NCBI RefSeq assembly: GCF_000003815.2 | Contig: NC_049989.1 | Location: 17,390,554 to 17,454,553, forward strand | Direction: 5' to 3' | DNA length: 64,000 nt | DNA from: Branchiostoma floridae | Lineage: Eukaryota; Chordata; Leptocardii; Amphioxiformes; Branchiostomatidae | Shown here: positions 1 to 10,969 of the stretch, in pieces | Layout: each line of letters starts with the position of its first letter | Numbering within the stretch: position 1 is the stretch's first letter | The notes under the pieces: generated by a model | Told to the model about the DNA's origin: nothing | The model's input: the letters and a program-made list of their open reading frames with translations, nothing else | Database searches by the model: none | Translations under genes and position numbers: made by a program

Positions 1-389
1 ACCAGGATTACATGATGTATAACCATGAGGATAGCTTTACTGTATACCGTATAAGTCATGTAAACTCAACTTCGATGCCACTGTTGCTATTATCTACCTC
101 TACATGTTAATTGATGTGTTTTGGGCATAGGTATTACCTGCAGGACTTTTGTAATATTGATTTAATAGTAAATAGTAGAGTTTTGTCTTTAGTATTGTAA
201 GAATTTGCTATTAGTAACTGTAAACCAGGACTATACTTTCTTTTGCCAGGGAAAGGAACCAGAGTTATCACGCATACATTGCGTGGTATTTGCAGTGAGA
301 AACTCACTACTGTCCTCAGTGGAACCGCCAGAAAAGGGAACACCTTGAATCAATCCTCTCAATCCGCCTCACAACCTCTTCTAGCCCAG
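1..389. other. No recognisable feature
   Basis: I see no gene, repeat or transposon motif that I can support here. Short open frames on both strands lack family resemblance. Confidence 0.5.
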
Positions 390-1075
390 TTAAGTGCACA
401 TCCTGAGCATTTATGCTCCCACACTCGGCTCTGGCAGACAGAGAAAAAAATTGGACGACAACATTAAAGAATGTACAGGACTACCCCTTGCCAGCACCCA
501 GGCACTGGCTCGCGACAGGGAGGCAGTGTGCTCAGCAGCATAGCGCCCCCACGATCAACCCGAGTCAAGGTACCGGTAACTCGGCTTTGCAGCTAAGACT
601 AAGGACGAGTTTAACGAGGATCTCGAGACGACAATCAGAGAGATCCCAGCCACAGAAGAACTTAACCTTCCCGGGGATTTCAACATCCGAGTGGGAGATG
701 ACCAAGGCAAATATCAGAACATTTGTCAAAATCACCATGGCAAAGATCATGAGTTTTCCATTAAACGATTGATACGGATTTTGCATGTTTGCAAATTTCT
801 TGATCAACAGTTATTGATAGAGAATCGGGTCCGTTTTGGTGGTTATTTAACAATTTCAACATTTCTACTGCGACAGAATGCCAACTTTACCATGTGGGTT
901 TTAAGTCATAATTGTGGAGATTTAACTTCAGTAGCGAAAAATGGAGTGTTTGCTGCGGCATGTAGTTTGCAACAAGGGCATGGAATGAGCTGCGAGACAC
1001 GATCCATGGCAACGCGCAGCTATTGCTACCTTCGGTAAGAACACCACATACACAGGGGATTTGCTTGATGTCCAT
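390..1075 (+). pseudogene. Decayed LINE endonuclease region
   Basis: Frames interrupted by stops and shifts still read like the apurinic-type endonuclease (EN) of a non-LTR retrotransposon. An 'LSIYAPTL' stretch lies near 400. It is followed near 670-760 by 'LPGDFNIRVGDD' and an 'NHHGKDHE' stretch, matching the family's GDFN-x-RVG...G..G pattern. Near 985-1060 is 'ELRDTIHGNAQ', the segment that follows the EN domain in the same families. No reverse transcriptase is readable downstream. The copy is clearly dead. It may belong to the same family as the LINE C-terminus at 16.3-17.0 kb on the other strand. Confidence 0.6.
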
Positions 1076-2689
1076 TCAACAGCAATGACTCATTGCGGAG
1101 TATAAAGGAGTACCCAGTGGGGAAATATCCACGTCCTCAGAGTTGCAAGGAATAAAATCAAAATGACAGCTCGAGGTTGTGCCAGTGACTACTAGACCAG
1201 ACTCATAGAAGGTATCTACAGAGCAGTCATAACATATTAGAGTAATGGACGATGGTATTAAAATGGCAGGTTGACCAACGCGATCAAGACAGCGCTAGGT
1301 TGACCGGTTGTAATTACAGATATGAAGCAAAAGATGGAGAAATGGGTGGAACACTACTCTGATATCAACTAAACCTAACCATAAAGCAGGAAAATCAATG
1401 TGCAATCATAGAAAGGATAGTTACACAATTCACAACTCTATTTGTTCTGCAAGAGGCGATATTATAGATAGGAATAAGAAAGCAAGCATGAAGCTTGGCA
1501 TGTCACTCACGGACCACCACTTGGACATGCCAATACGAAACCCATACAAATGCCAACTTGAGCACGGCTGAATAAAGTAAAACATGGTACAAATGACCTT
1601 TAGAGGATCGACAGCACCTCAAAACACAGTGCTCGAACCATACATCACAAAAGCTAAGTACTAAGTCAACAAATTGGTGAGACAGTTGTGAAACACAAAG
1701 AAGGAAGATAAAGCAACACACACGAGGCTCACCGCTGCACTGGTGCGAGTTTCCAGACATGACCCCCTTTATACTATCCAAATTTTCTTCAAATCAATCC
1801 GCATAAACACCTGGTCAGACACGAAGTTAAAAAGTAAAACACAAGAAATATGTCTTCGACTAGAAGAATATTCCGTGTTGGATATTTAAAACAAGAGAAA
1901 TATATTATTTACCTTTTTTCTTTCATTCTGTTTGTAGCGATGTTGCAACGTATTATCGAGGTACTTTCTTTCATCTGCGCATGTATATGTATCACAGAGT
2001 GGAGTGCAACAACAGGCACACGTGTGAAATTTACATCATACATTATTAATGAGGGTCACAGCTGTATCATTCTATGTTACCCAATCAAATCTTAAGACAA
2101 ACACGAAGTAGCACCTGGTTGGTTGGCGTCTTTAATGAGATTAGTTGAATCGAGCGTGTAGATTCAGCTCTGGGCAGACGCGACCAATATTAGCATTTAT
2201 TTGTCAAAAAAGTAGTGCGTCTTTTTATCCTAAAAACTTTTCTAGGTTTCGTTTTCTTAATTTTCTGCAACTAGTAACATTGAATACGTGTTAATTAAAC
2301 TGTAATTTTGGGTTATATATTTTAGCTTTAGGGCTGGCCAAATGTTCTTGCGGATCGATATGTCGTCGTGCTTAGGTCGTCGGAGGAAACATCAGGTCAT
2401 TTTAGCTGTGAATGGTGTGGGGTGAGGCTGTGTGCGTGCTTGGCTGATCTAGTCACTTCGCCTCAAGACTAAGCGTGCTCATACATCCCCAATAATCCAG
2501 CCAATTGTTTCTCGTTTTTACTGTACTGATTTTAACCGATATTCTAACTGTCCTTGTGCTAAAAGCCTCAGCCCTTAGTTCTTATGTTTGCAAGTTTCAA
2601 GCTGTGCCCATTGTTGTAATATTCTCTGCCCTCTCAAAGGAGGTGTCTGTCTGTACTCTTTCATTTCCTGTTAGGAATTTGTATACCTA
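1076..2689. other. No recognisable gene
   Basis: About 1.6 kb of AT-rich sequence. Open frames of 60-92 codons occur (for example 1850-2095 and 2505-2690, hydrophobic), but none shows a known domain or a convincing splice context. Confidence 0.4.
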
Positions 2690-3380
2690 AATCATGTCTT
2701 CCCGTTGACGTCTACACTGTATAGACGGAAGTCGAAGTCTCCATGGTTTTTCGCTGTTCGGGAGATATACCAGATCATAAACTTACTGCCCTTCGTTGCA
2801 CTTTCGTCTATCCCAACTAGATCGAGGGAAATGTGGGGTCCACCTATGATGTTATCATACTCCAGGTGAGGTCTAACCATAGTCTTGAAAAGAATAGGGA
2901 CAGTCTGTACATGCACGTTGTAGAAGGCACACATAATAAGGCCCAACATCTAATTCCCATTCTTCACTGCCTTAGCTGCATGTGCGTGAAATTGCAACTT
3001 GTAATCTATCAGTAGCCCGAGTATCTTTTCTACTGTTTTTTTTTTTTCATCAATGTCCTGACAGTCTAAGATGAATGTGTTTCTTGGAAATGACTTCCCC
3101 AGGTGTTACATCTTGCATTTGCTGAAGTTAAAATATAATAGCCAGTTCTGAGACCACCCCCCTGCTGCCTGAAGATCACGTTGTAAGGACTCCGCTGTCT
3201 AATGTTATAACCCTGTTACGTACAGTTTGCTGTCATCGGCAAAGATACTGAATCTGGCAAATCGTTGATGTAAGCAAAAGAGACGATAGGTCCCAAGACG
3301 CTGCCATGTTGTATGCCACTCTTTACCTCCAGCCATGATGTGAATTTCCCGTTGACGTACGCCGATGTCTAAAGCTTTAG
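2690..3380 (-). pseudogene. CR1-like LINE reverse transcriptase remnant
   Basis: On the minus strand, in broken frames, the order is: a 'VNGKFTSWLEVKSG' stretch; 'HGSVLGPIVSFAYINDLPD' (RT motif around QGSVLGP...INDL); a segment resembling 'LQRDLQAAGGWSQNW' and 'FNFSKCK'; then near 2870 'LFKTMVRPHLEY'; and finally a 'YISRTAKNHGD' stretch resembling the YRR-RGDM element near the C-terminus. This order is that of the RT and thumb of CR1-group LINEs. Stops and frameshifts are frequent and the endonuclease is absent, so it is a 5'-truncated dead copy. Confidence 0.7.
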
Positions 3381-4517
3381 TCAATGCTTTTAAAAATGCT
3401 GTTTATATATTAGTCCATTAATACATTTCTCCTCCATATAAGTCTTCGAGTTTCAGAGAAGCTGTTTTTGCAGTGATCAGCGCACGAAACTAAACTTGTT
3501 TCCTACATAGAAACATACACACTGCAAGTCTTCTGATAACACCAAACATGGTACATAACGTCATGTAAACGGCAACATTTTACCTATACAATGAAAACTG
3601 ATTAGTAGTCACTCTGATGACAAAGATGTCCACCTTTTATGTCCATCTCGAACAGTTCCCTGTCAATACCCAGCTGCACCTATCTAACGTCGGTATCCAA
3701 GCACCGTCTCTTCAGTGCCTTTATAAAATCTGCTGCATCGTCGGCGTATGTGCACAAATCTTGGCGTATGACGGGAGTGGTTGTTTGATCTCTTAGGATT
3801 TTTTCAGATGTGAGATTTCTTCCCCATAGCGGAAAGGTAGACCGGCCCAGACTTTCCTCATAAATATGTAAGCAGAGCCTTTCTTCATGTAGGTTGCTTG
3901 TAACAGATATGTTTTGTATTTTTCTCTACAATGCCTGGTTCACGTAGGGTAAGAGAGACAACATACATTTTTTTCCAAAATCAATCGTGACGTGTTTTAC
4001 TTTAGTGATTGTTTGTAGAAGGTGTTGAATATCCTACACCACCTTCTTGTAGTCAACCTTCTTCCTTAAGACATTAGGAAAAACTCAACTGGGACATAAT
4101 TGGCGTGCTATCCATCCTGTTATAACCTCATAATAACAAGACTCTTATAGTATATTAGCAAAGTGACACAACGGAACGGACATCAACCATTTACGAAATT
4201 TGGCTTTTTAAGTCTTTTACGACATACACGTAGAATGATTTATATATTGAACTCATGTATAAGCTGTATTTTCTGGTCTTTGTTCTTGTAATGCCCTCGT
4301 GTCTTGTAAAACAAGTTGTGTTATTAAGCCAAAATTCATCCAGTGCATCTTTCTTATCAGGACTCCAACGGTAATGCTGATATCTCCTAACTGTCTCCAT
4401 GGAAGGGTTAGACTGGGAGCCACTGGAAACTTCTAATTGCTTCTGCTCCGTTGCAAATTCTGGTCGGTATTGCTCTCTGGGGGAGGGGGCAGAAAAGCAG
4501 CCAGCTGACCTCACTCA
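3381..4517. other. No recognisable gene
   Basis: A 107-codon minus-strand frame at 4191-4514 has no recognised domain. A minus-strand stretch around 3650-3780 gave weak transposon-like impressions that I could not assign. Confidence 0.4.
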
Positions 4518-4713
4518 CAGTGGAACCGGCCACGTCACCTGAAGAACAGTGGAACCGGCCACGTCACCTGAAGAACAGTGGAACCGGCCACGTCACCTGA
4601 AAGAACCTGATACTCGTTCCACTGTCTCTGTGACTAGATCCACTGTCTCTGTGACTGGTTCCACTGTCTCTGTGACTAGATCCACTGTCTCTGTGACTGG
4701 TTCCACTGTCTCT
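4518..4713. repeat. Paired 29-bp and 21-bp tandem repeats in opposite orientation
   Basis: Three exact 29-bp units starting CAGTGGAACCGGCCACGTCA lie at 4518-4604. They are followed at about 4616-4713 by five ~21-bp units containing TTCCACTGTCTCTGTGACT, which alternate two variants (GGTTCCACTG and AGATCCACTG) so that the higher-order unit is 42 bp. CAGTGGAACC in the first array is the reverse complement of GGTTCCACTG in the second. Nothing is recognised in 4714-5040. Confidence 0.85.
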
Positions 4714-5039
4714 GCAGATTAAGGGGCAGAGATAGCGACTCCCTTGCCCCTACCCTTTCCTCTCTTGCCCTTGGATCGCATGGTACATGACCTCTATAAA
4801 ATGAAGAAATGAGAGCGCTCTGAATGTCACGCGTCGTATCCAATCAGACACAGGATAACATTTATGGAAAACCCAATGTCATCAATCAATAAAAACCCGC
4901 TAAAATTATTACAAATGCATTGAAAAAAGCTTTCGAGTAATTAAACGATGTTTTACTTGTGACAGTTGGCTCATGATAGATAACATACCATGAAAGATAC
5001 CTGTAACTGAAACTGTTGCTAGCATACGGTGGCGTCACT

Positions 5040-5660
5040 GCTGTGTCACTGTTGTGTCAAAGTTGGGACATCTTGCCACTTGCGTTGTTTTTTAACTTTA
5101 AAAAAAACGTCATGAACGCTTGTGTCACATCTCAGTTCGTTCGTGTCACCTCTGGGTTCCGTGGGGTTACGTCTGCGTTGTCGAACAACGCCATCGTGAC
5201 GCGACTTAGTGAGAGTGGACCTTAAGTCTTTAGGGTCGTCTAGTCTTAATTTTTGTCTGAGTGTGTTGGTTGGCTGCTCTGAATAAATCTGCTGGCTTCT
5301 CGAGTGATGGGCTGGGTGAATCACCAAGTTCTTGCAGCATAACTTCATTCACTATGGCTCATGCAGACATCCCTCTCCGCTTCCTGTTTCACCAGCTTTG
5401 TAATTCTGGCTGCTTTTGCTGCACCTACATTTGGGCCATGGTTATGTGTCTTAGGTGCTGGTTCAGAGATGTTATCATGCTGCCTTGGAGTTGTTTTACT
5501 TGGGAAGTGTTTGGGTCTGACAGTGCATTGCCACTATAAACAGCTGGGCAGCCGAAGGCTGTACCCCATGTTGTAAATATAAAGCAGCTTTCCCCTCTTT
5601 GTGGCACCTTCAATCACTTCGTAGACGCGACGTACTGGCTGATCGTTCAATGCAATTTCC
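5040..5660 (-). pseudogene. FLYWCH-type zinc-finger remnant (MULE-like)
   Basis: Reading the minus strand from 5660, a broken frame gives 'YEVIEGATKRGKLLY', then an in-frame stop next to 'WQCTVRPKHFPSK', then 'HNHGPNVGAAKAARI'. The conserved tyrosine/tryptophan, Cys and the late His-x-His are those of a FLYWCH finger, normally at the N-terminus of MULE-derived transposases or host proteins derived from them. Further downstream 'RLDDPKDLRSTL' follows in another frame, as in such proteins. The transposase catalytic core is not visible. At least one stop and frameshifts make it a remnant. Confidence 0.55.
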
Positions 5661-6604
5661 TCGACAGTCTCATCTGCAACAGATTCTTCAAGTGTACCGT
5701 TGTGTCCAATGTAGTGTGTACGGGTTTTGGAGTGCCCTCATTGGTAAATGGTGCACATTGTGACGTTTCAGGTGAACTGGCAGACATTGATGGCAAAAGT
5801 AGAGAAGCATCAGGGGAAAGCAGGCAGGGGCCCATTCTTCATCCTGGTTGGCTGCAGAGGCTGATACTGTGTTATCTATTACAATAAAGTTGTACTTCAA
5901 CAATTGCAGCAAGCACTTGCAGCACAATGATTTTGTGTTGTTTGTAATGTAGCTGTAATATAGGCTTTTATACGACTTTACTAGTGCCATGAAACACAGC
6001 GTTGCAGCTGGATTCAGTCCTGGACTTTGCGACGAACAGAAAGTGGAAGCTCTCGATGGTTCTAGCGACACCCTCTCTTGGATATTTCTAAACATGCCAT
6101 TGTAGATGCGTTCTTTTATTCATTCCTGCCCTCGGTCTTCCTTTAATTGCAGCATCAAGTTAATATAGTACACAAGGACGCCACATTCAGACAAACTGGC
6201 TTATATCCACGGCACTGCTAAATAAAAGCATAAATAGGAACAGAGGTGGGCGATGTAATTTAGCAAAATGAAATAGCTGATATTAGTTTTAATTAAAATG
6301 GTGGAACAATTCGCTGTGCCACGCCCATTCCCGCCCAAGCCAGGTGATGGAGTTATAAGTAGTGCGGAAAAAGTTCCTCCTAACCTGCTCCTTCACCCTT
6401 GCCCTCTTGAGCTTTCATCAACACATATCCCCTCTTCCCCAAGCATTTCCCAAACATATCCTCACCTCTTCTCCCAAACATTTCTTACTTCCATTTCTTA
6501 CTACTATCATTGAAAACAGACACACACACATACCTTTTTACACAAACTTTTTATTTCCTTTATAATGCGAGGTGTCATTCTCCATCACTCCTTCCATTGT
6601 CGAT
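5661..6604. other. No recognisable gene; pyrimidine-rich tract
   Basis: A 135-codon minus frame (5688-6095) has no recognised domain. 6370-6560 is C/T-rich and lies just 3' of the recombinase remnant on the minus strand, so it may be the untranslated end of that element. Confidence 0.35.
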
Positions 6605-7290
6605 CCTTCAACCCATTTTCTCACACAATGGTACAAAGCCCTTCAAGTCATTCAGGTCTTTATACAACTGGATCATTGATGCCTGAACCCCTTCCGTCCC
6701 TTCCGTTTAATGCTGCTGCTATATTACCCGCCGGACTATTCGCCTTCAGTACCTTAAGTAATTTCAGGTAGTGTGCTATGCCGTTGGTTCCACGAATCAT
6801 CCTACATGGGCCATTATGATGAACCAGCTAGGGCCAAAGTCAGTGCGCAATCCGATCTAAAACTGTGCCCTGATTCCCCTTAATAAAGACCTGCGTCTTT
6901 AAATCTATCTTTAACCTGGCTTCTGCTGCCCCTGCCAAAAAACGGGTTTTCTTTGACTTCACTCCTTACAAAAGTAGCCCTTAATACATAGCCTGTTGGG
7001 AGAGATAACCCTAGACTCTTACACGCATCCCAATATATTTCCAAGCCTTTACCTGGGCAGATCATAGTGTTTTCCAACCTTTTTATCCCAAACACATTTG
7101 GCCTATCAGACCTAACCGTCTTGCCCTCAGTGTGGTTAAACAATAAACTGCACTTATCTGGATACATCATGATCTCATTTACCTTGTTATGGCCGAGATC
7201 ATTGAATCTCCAGCAAACAGACCTTAAAGAATGCAGTCTCTCTTTCCAGTATATGTAACTTATCATGGAATATAGGGATTGCCTGTTTTG
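6605..7290 (-). pseudogene. DIRS-like tyrosine recombinase, catalytic domain remnant
   Basis: The longest frame (7299-6880) contains 'RFNDLGHNKVNEI', 'LLFNHTEGKTVRSDRPNVF' and 'LGLSLPTGYVLRA', the arrangement of the metazoan YR-retroelement recombinase. Beyond 6880, in shifted frames with stops, come 'IMAHVG', 'AHYLKLLKVLKA' (position of the catalytic tyrosine) and the typical C-terminal 'LYKDLNDLKGFV', ending near 6610. The H-x-x-R box falls in the damaged segment near 6860. Such enzymes insert DIRS/Ngaro circular intermediates. This copy is inactive. Confidence 0.7.
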
Positions 7291-8019
7291 GTAGTACAAA
7301 AGCCTTCGACTGTTCCCTCCTTGTAAGCGCTCCGACTGTTGTCATCTGGCTTCAGCCGGGGTAGGTTTACAAAAAGGTAATAACCGAATTACTAGTCTAG
7401 GTCCCTTAGTTCCACCAGTACTCTGGGTAACAGGTCAATCATCTATCGAACAGTCTTGTCAATCCTTGATGAGTCATCTTGGTCCAGGTCCAGAAAATCC
7501 CCAGCTAAAACTTGCGTATACTCGTCTTTTGTCTTTGTCATTCCTTCACACGTGGCTGTATTACAAGCATCAGTACCAAATGTTATCCGCTTCCTTACAC
7601 TGCCTTGTGGGCTAGGAGACTTGACTATGTTTGAAACCTCGTTTTGCTCTGGAACTCCTTTTTGGGGTGGACCTTGGAAGTTTGACTCTCCCTTTTGCAG
7701 CAAATGGATTTTTTTTCACTGTTACTCGGAGTAATTACAGATACTTGACATTAGCAACTCATCACAAATTTGATGCGTTTTATTTTCACTAGTCGTATAA
7801 ATGCTATATCTTTTACATCTCAGCATCAAATTGTTCTAAATACAAAATACAGCACACTATGATTTTTCAACAAAGGATGAACGTTTTTTACCCTCTAGTC
7901 CCCGCACAATCACTGACTTTACAAAAAAACGTATGAATTCAACAGTGTTACACAATTCCGTTCATTTTCCAGCCACTAATACATGTCAATTTTTCACTCC
8001 TTTATTGCTCTAAACCTCC
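7291..8019 (-). other. Unassigned retroelement interior
   Basis: An 86-codon minus frame at 7443-7703 contains an acidic 'VLAGDFLDLDQDDSSR' stretch. It lies just upstream of the recombinase remnant and is probably part of the same element, but I do not recognise it. Confidence 0.3.
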
Positions 8020-9060
8020 TTTTAAGGCATTTCGCTACCATGTGTCTGGTGCTCCCGCACCCGGAACACCTACTACTCCTATTGTTAGACTGATGAGACT
8101 GTTTGCTGTTCCAATACTGAGGTGGGTTGGGGTTCCTGAGCTGGGCCCGGCCGGGGAGGCACTACTGGCCCAGGTTGGGGCTCCACTGCTGGACCTGGCC
8201 GGGGAATCTCTGCTGGCCCTGGTTCGGAAAACTCACGTGGGGAAGGCTGGAAAACCACTGCTGAGGCACTGCATTAGTAAAGCACGGCTGGGAGGGTTGA
8301 CGAACTCCGGAGGGCCAAACGTGTGCCACTGTTGCTGACCAAATCCATACCACCCTCACTGCACCTGAGACCCATGTGCCGGTGTAGAGGAAGCTGCTTG
8401 GTTAGCTTTATTTTTCTTACGCTCTCCGATATACCCCCAAATCTCTTGCCAACCTTCCTCTCCGCATCTGTTGTGTATATTTCTCTTAACGCTTCTTTTA
8501 ACTAAAGTTAGGGTCATGGCGGTTCATTCTGAACAGTTATGCATTACATTGTTTCTCGTATTACCATTACATTCCATAGCGACGCTTTTGCCCCCTTCCA
8601 CGGTTTGAACGGTTGGAAGGGCAGTCCCTAGCGAAGTGATTGAATCCCAGACGAATTCCGCACTGGTTGCGACCAACTGCATGTACGGCTCCCTCCGGCC
8701 GTGGGCACCTCGCTGTGCGGTGGTCGGCATAACTAGAACCAGGACCGCCGGCCTGTAGCTGAGGGGCGTCGGCCATAGCGATTTTTTTTTCCATTTCTGC
8801 ACTGTGTCCGGTACCGCTAATTCATCCCCCACTAACATTCTCACTAAAGACTGCAAGTCTTCTACACTCTCCGCTAACTGCCCCTTGAAAGCGACCGTGG
8901 GATACTCTCACCGTTTCTCTGTCTTATGTCCAGACTTTTTCGCCGCTTATGCTAAGGACCTCAAGTTGGGATGCCAATGTCGGAGGGTCGAAGGCGTGTC
9001 ATCTCCAAGCGGCATAGGCCCTATCTTCCCTTAAGAGCCTGTCTGTCACTCTCCTGTTCT
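8020..9060 (-). pseudogene. gag-like remnant with zinc knuckles
   Basis: On the minus strand, from high to low coordinate: near 9040-8960 'LLREDRAYAA'; near 8680-8620 a degenerate knuckle 'GFNHFARDCPSNRSNRGRG'; a Pro/Gln/Gly-rich stretch at 8350-8160; then near 8075-8022 a complete C-x2-C-x4-H-x4-C knuckle, 'CSGCGSTRHMVAKC'. 'LLREARAYA' and 'GFKHYARICP' recur in the 12.5-13 kb fragment, so both come from one gag family. Zinc knuckles bind retroelement RNA. Whether one protein carried both fingers is unclear. The copy has many stops and shifts. Confidence 0.5.
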
Positions 9061-9180
9061 GACTCTATCTGCTCTTACCTTTCCGTTCGAGACATCAGAG
9101 CTCTCAGCTCTTGTCGAAAACAACAACATCATGTGACTATCCCCTTTTTCTTAAGTGTACTCAACATGTTCACAACTGAT

Positions 9181-9310
9181 TAAACTGTCCTCCCAAAAGC
9201 AGGGAACTGTGTGCCTATCGTCTATGTATTGGGAAGCTGGTACACCTAGTGTGATTATAAACGAAATATCTATATTCCCTGTGGTGTTTGTCTTATATCC
9301 AGGAACTCAG
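9181..9310 (-). pseudogene. DIRS-like reverse transcriptase fragment with intact YIDD
   Basis: A short frame reads 'LGVPASQYIDDRH', the active-site motif of DIRS-type RT. It aligns with the 25.26-25.3 kb region of the larger element, where the same place reads YIDE. Little RT remains on either side. It sits between the recombinase (6.6-7.3 kb) and gag (10.5-11 kb) pieces, in the order expected for one internally deleted element. Confidence 0.6.
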
Positions 9311-9349
9311 GCGGTAGCCTAAGGGCAAAGATGCTCAAACCAGACCCCC

Positions 9350-9391
9350 CCACACACACACACACACAAAAACACACACACAAACACACTC
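9350..9391. repeat. (CA)n microsatellite
   Basis: Alternating CA repeats, interrupted by short A runs. Confidence 0.9.
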
Positions 9392-9591
9392 TGTCTCGCA
9401 ACGCCGTTAAAGGGTCAAAGGGGACCTGTGTCTAAAGTCCTGCTTGGACCACAGATTACCCCACAAGAGACTCCTTCCTACTGCATCCTCCCAGTTCAAC
9501 CACGCGCCCTGCTGCCTCTGGCCAACAGCTTCCACTCTTCTCTTCTCATCCTTCTTACTTCCTGTTCCTGTCTTCTTTCTCCCCAGCCAAG

Positions 9592-10260
9592 ACCTGACCT
9601 TCCCAACTGTACCGCACCCACTAGGTCTATGCGCTGTAATCTGGTTACTGCTAGGTTGATGGTGTCTTTAGCATTCCACTTTCTCCCAGTGTTGAAGTTC
9701 TTACAGATGGGTCCTGGGACCCTTCTAACTCCAGGACTAGACGGGCTTTTTCCTTGTGCTCTTCTGAAATGGACATGAGTGGCAGGCTTAGCATGTTGTC
9801 ACCACATAAAGAAACTGTTGATAGACATCGGGGGAACACCAAGCCACTTGCGGAAATATGTATTTGCTTCCCTGTCAATCAGGTCTACTTGGCGATGTTG
9901 TAGGTTTTAAGCGGCCACTTCAGCATGGGGAAAAGTACAAATTGTGTGCACCATATTTTAACCTTCCTGGGAGTTCACAACAGTTGGCACTCGACCATCT
10001 CTGTGTTCTTTCTCCCAAGCCAAAACCTGACCTTCCCAACTGTACTGTACCCACAAGGTCTTTGTGCTGTAATCTGGAAGTTTTAATCTTCTCCCCTGCC
10101 AACATTCAAGGTGAGGCTAGGTGAATATGTATCATCGCAGTTACATTTGCATTCTTCTGAAACTTTTAATGGAAAAAAAAGTTTTATTCTTGTCTCCTGC
10201 CAACATTCATCGTGAGGGCTAGGTGAATATGCATGTGCAATCGTAGTCACGTTTGCTTTA
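9592..10260. repeat. Internal direct repeats
   Basis: A ~58-bp segment containing CCTGACCTTCCCAACTGTAC at 9596 recurs at 10022 with few changes (offset about 427). A second pair, containing CTGCCAACATTCA and GCTAGGTGAATATG, lies at about 10097 and 10197 (period ~100 bp). No coding function is seen; 10261-10470 holds a short (AAC)n run only. Confidence 0.75.
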
Positions 10261-10471
10261 TTCTGTAATTTATATAATGGAAAAGTAACAAACTAAAAAG
10301 AAGAAAACAACAACAACAACAACACACTAAACATAGTGTGCTACAGATGTCAACCACTGGCACACGAATCATGTACATTACACCACCATGAACCCTAGAA
10401 ATTTTACTGTAGCCCAAACACTTCTTTTAGGTTACTCATTTCTCATCTTCAAGAGGTATTTTATATCTTCA

Positions 10472-10969
10472 CTACTTCCTTGGAGTTTCAGGGAAATCTC
10501 TTACCCAGTGACCTTGCTTTTTACAATTGAAACAGATGTCGGTAGGCTGAGGCCCCGGGCGACCTCTTCCCCTCCCTTGCCTCGGGGCTGAGATGAAATA
10601 CAGAGTCTGTCGCCACCCGTAGCTGAAGTGGCGGCCTCTTGCCGACGACGTGGGTATGGTGCTGCGACCGGAACCGTGGATCTTATTCTGCAAGTTCACA
10701 TACGAGTCGATAACCTTACACACCCTTTTTTTCCTCTCCGGAGCCGAATTGGTTCAGGATCAGACCCTGAAAGTACCACTCGACGCGGTGTGGAGCTGCG
10801 CGCTCCAGGAAGATTCCGAAACCCTCCTTGCCTGTGTAACAATCGTCTCCATAAGGCCGAGGTCCCTGTAGGGGTCAAAGGCAGCCTGGGGCCTCCCCGC
10901 GTAGTGGACCAACTCGTTCCTAACATCTTCCACGGTGCACCCCTGATGCATCTGCCCCTGATGCAATGA
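10472..10969 (-). pseudogene. DIRS-like gag fragment with damaged zinc knuckle
   Basis: Upstream on the minus strand (10960-10800) 'LVHYAGRPQAAFDPYRDL' resembles the gag of the larger element at 27.2 kb ('CGRPDGAFNPDW'). The frame ending at 10472 is Arg/Gly-rich and ends in 'ICFNCKKQGHWVRDFP', a C-x2-C-x4-H-x4-C knuckle in which the last cysteine is phenylalanine. In the 26.8-kb copy all four ligands are present. Frames shift between the two parts. Confidence 0.6.

Noticed and set aside
3640-3800. Minus-strand 'TYADD' as an RT active site
   Set aside because: No other RT motif surrounds it, and the neighbouring sequence does not follow any RT order I know.
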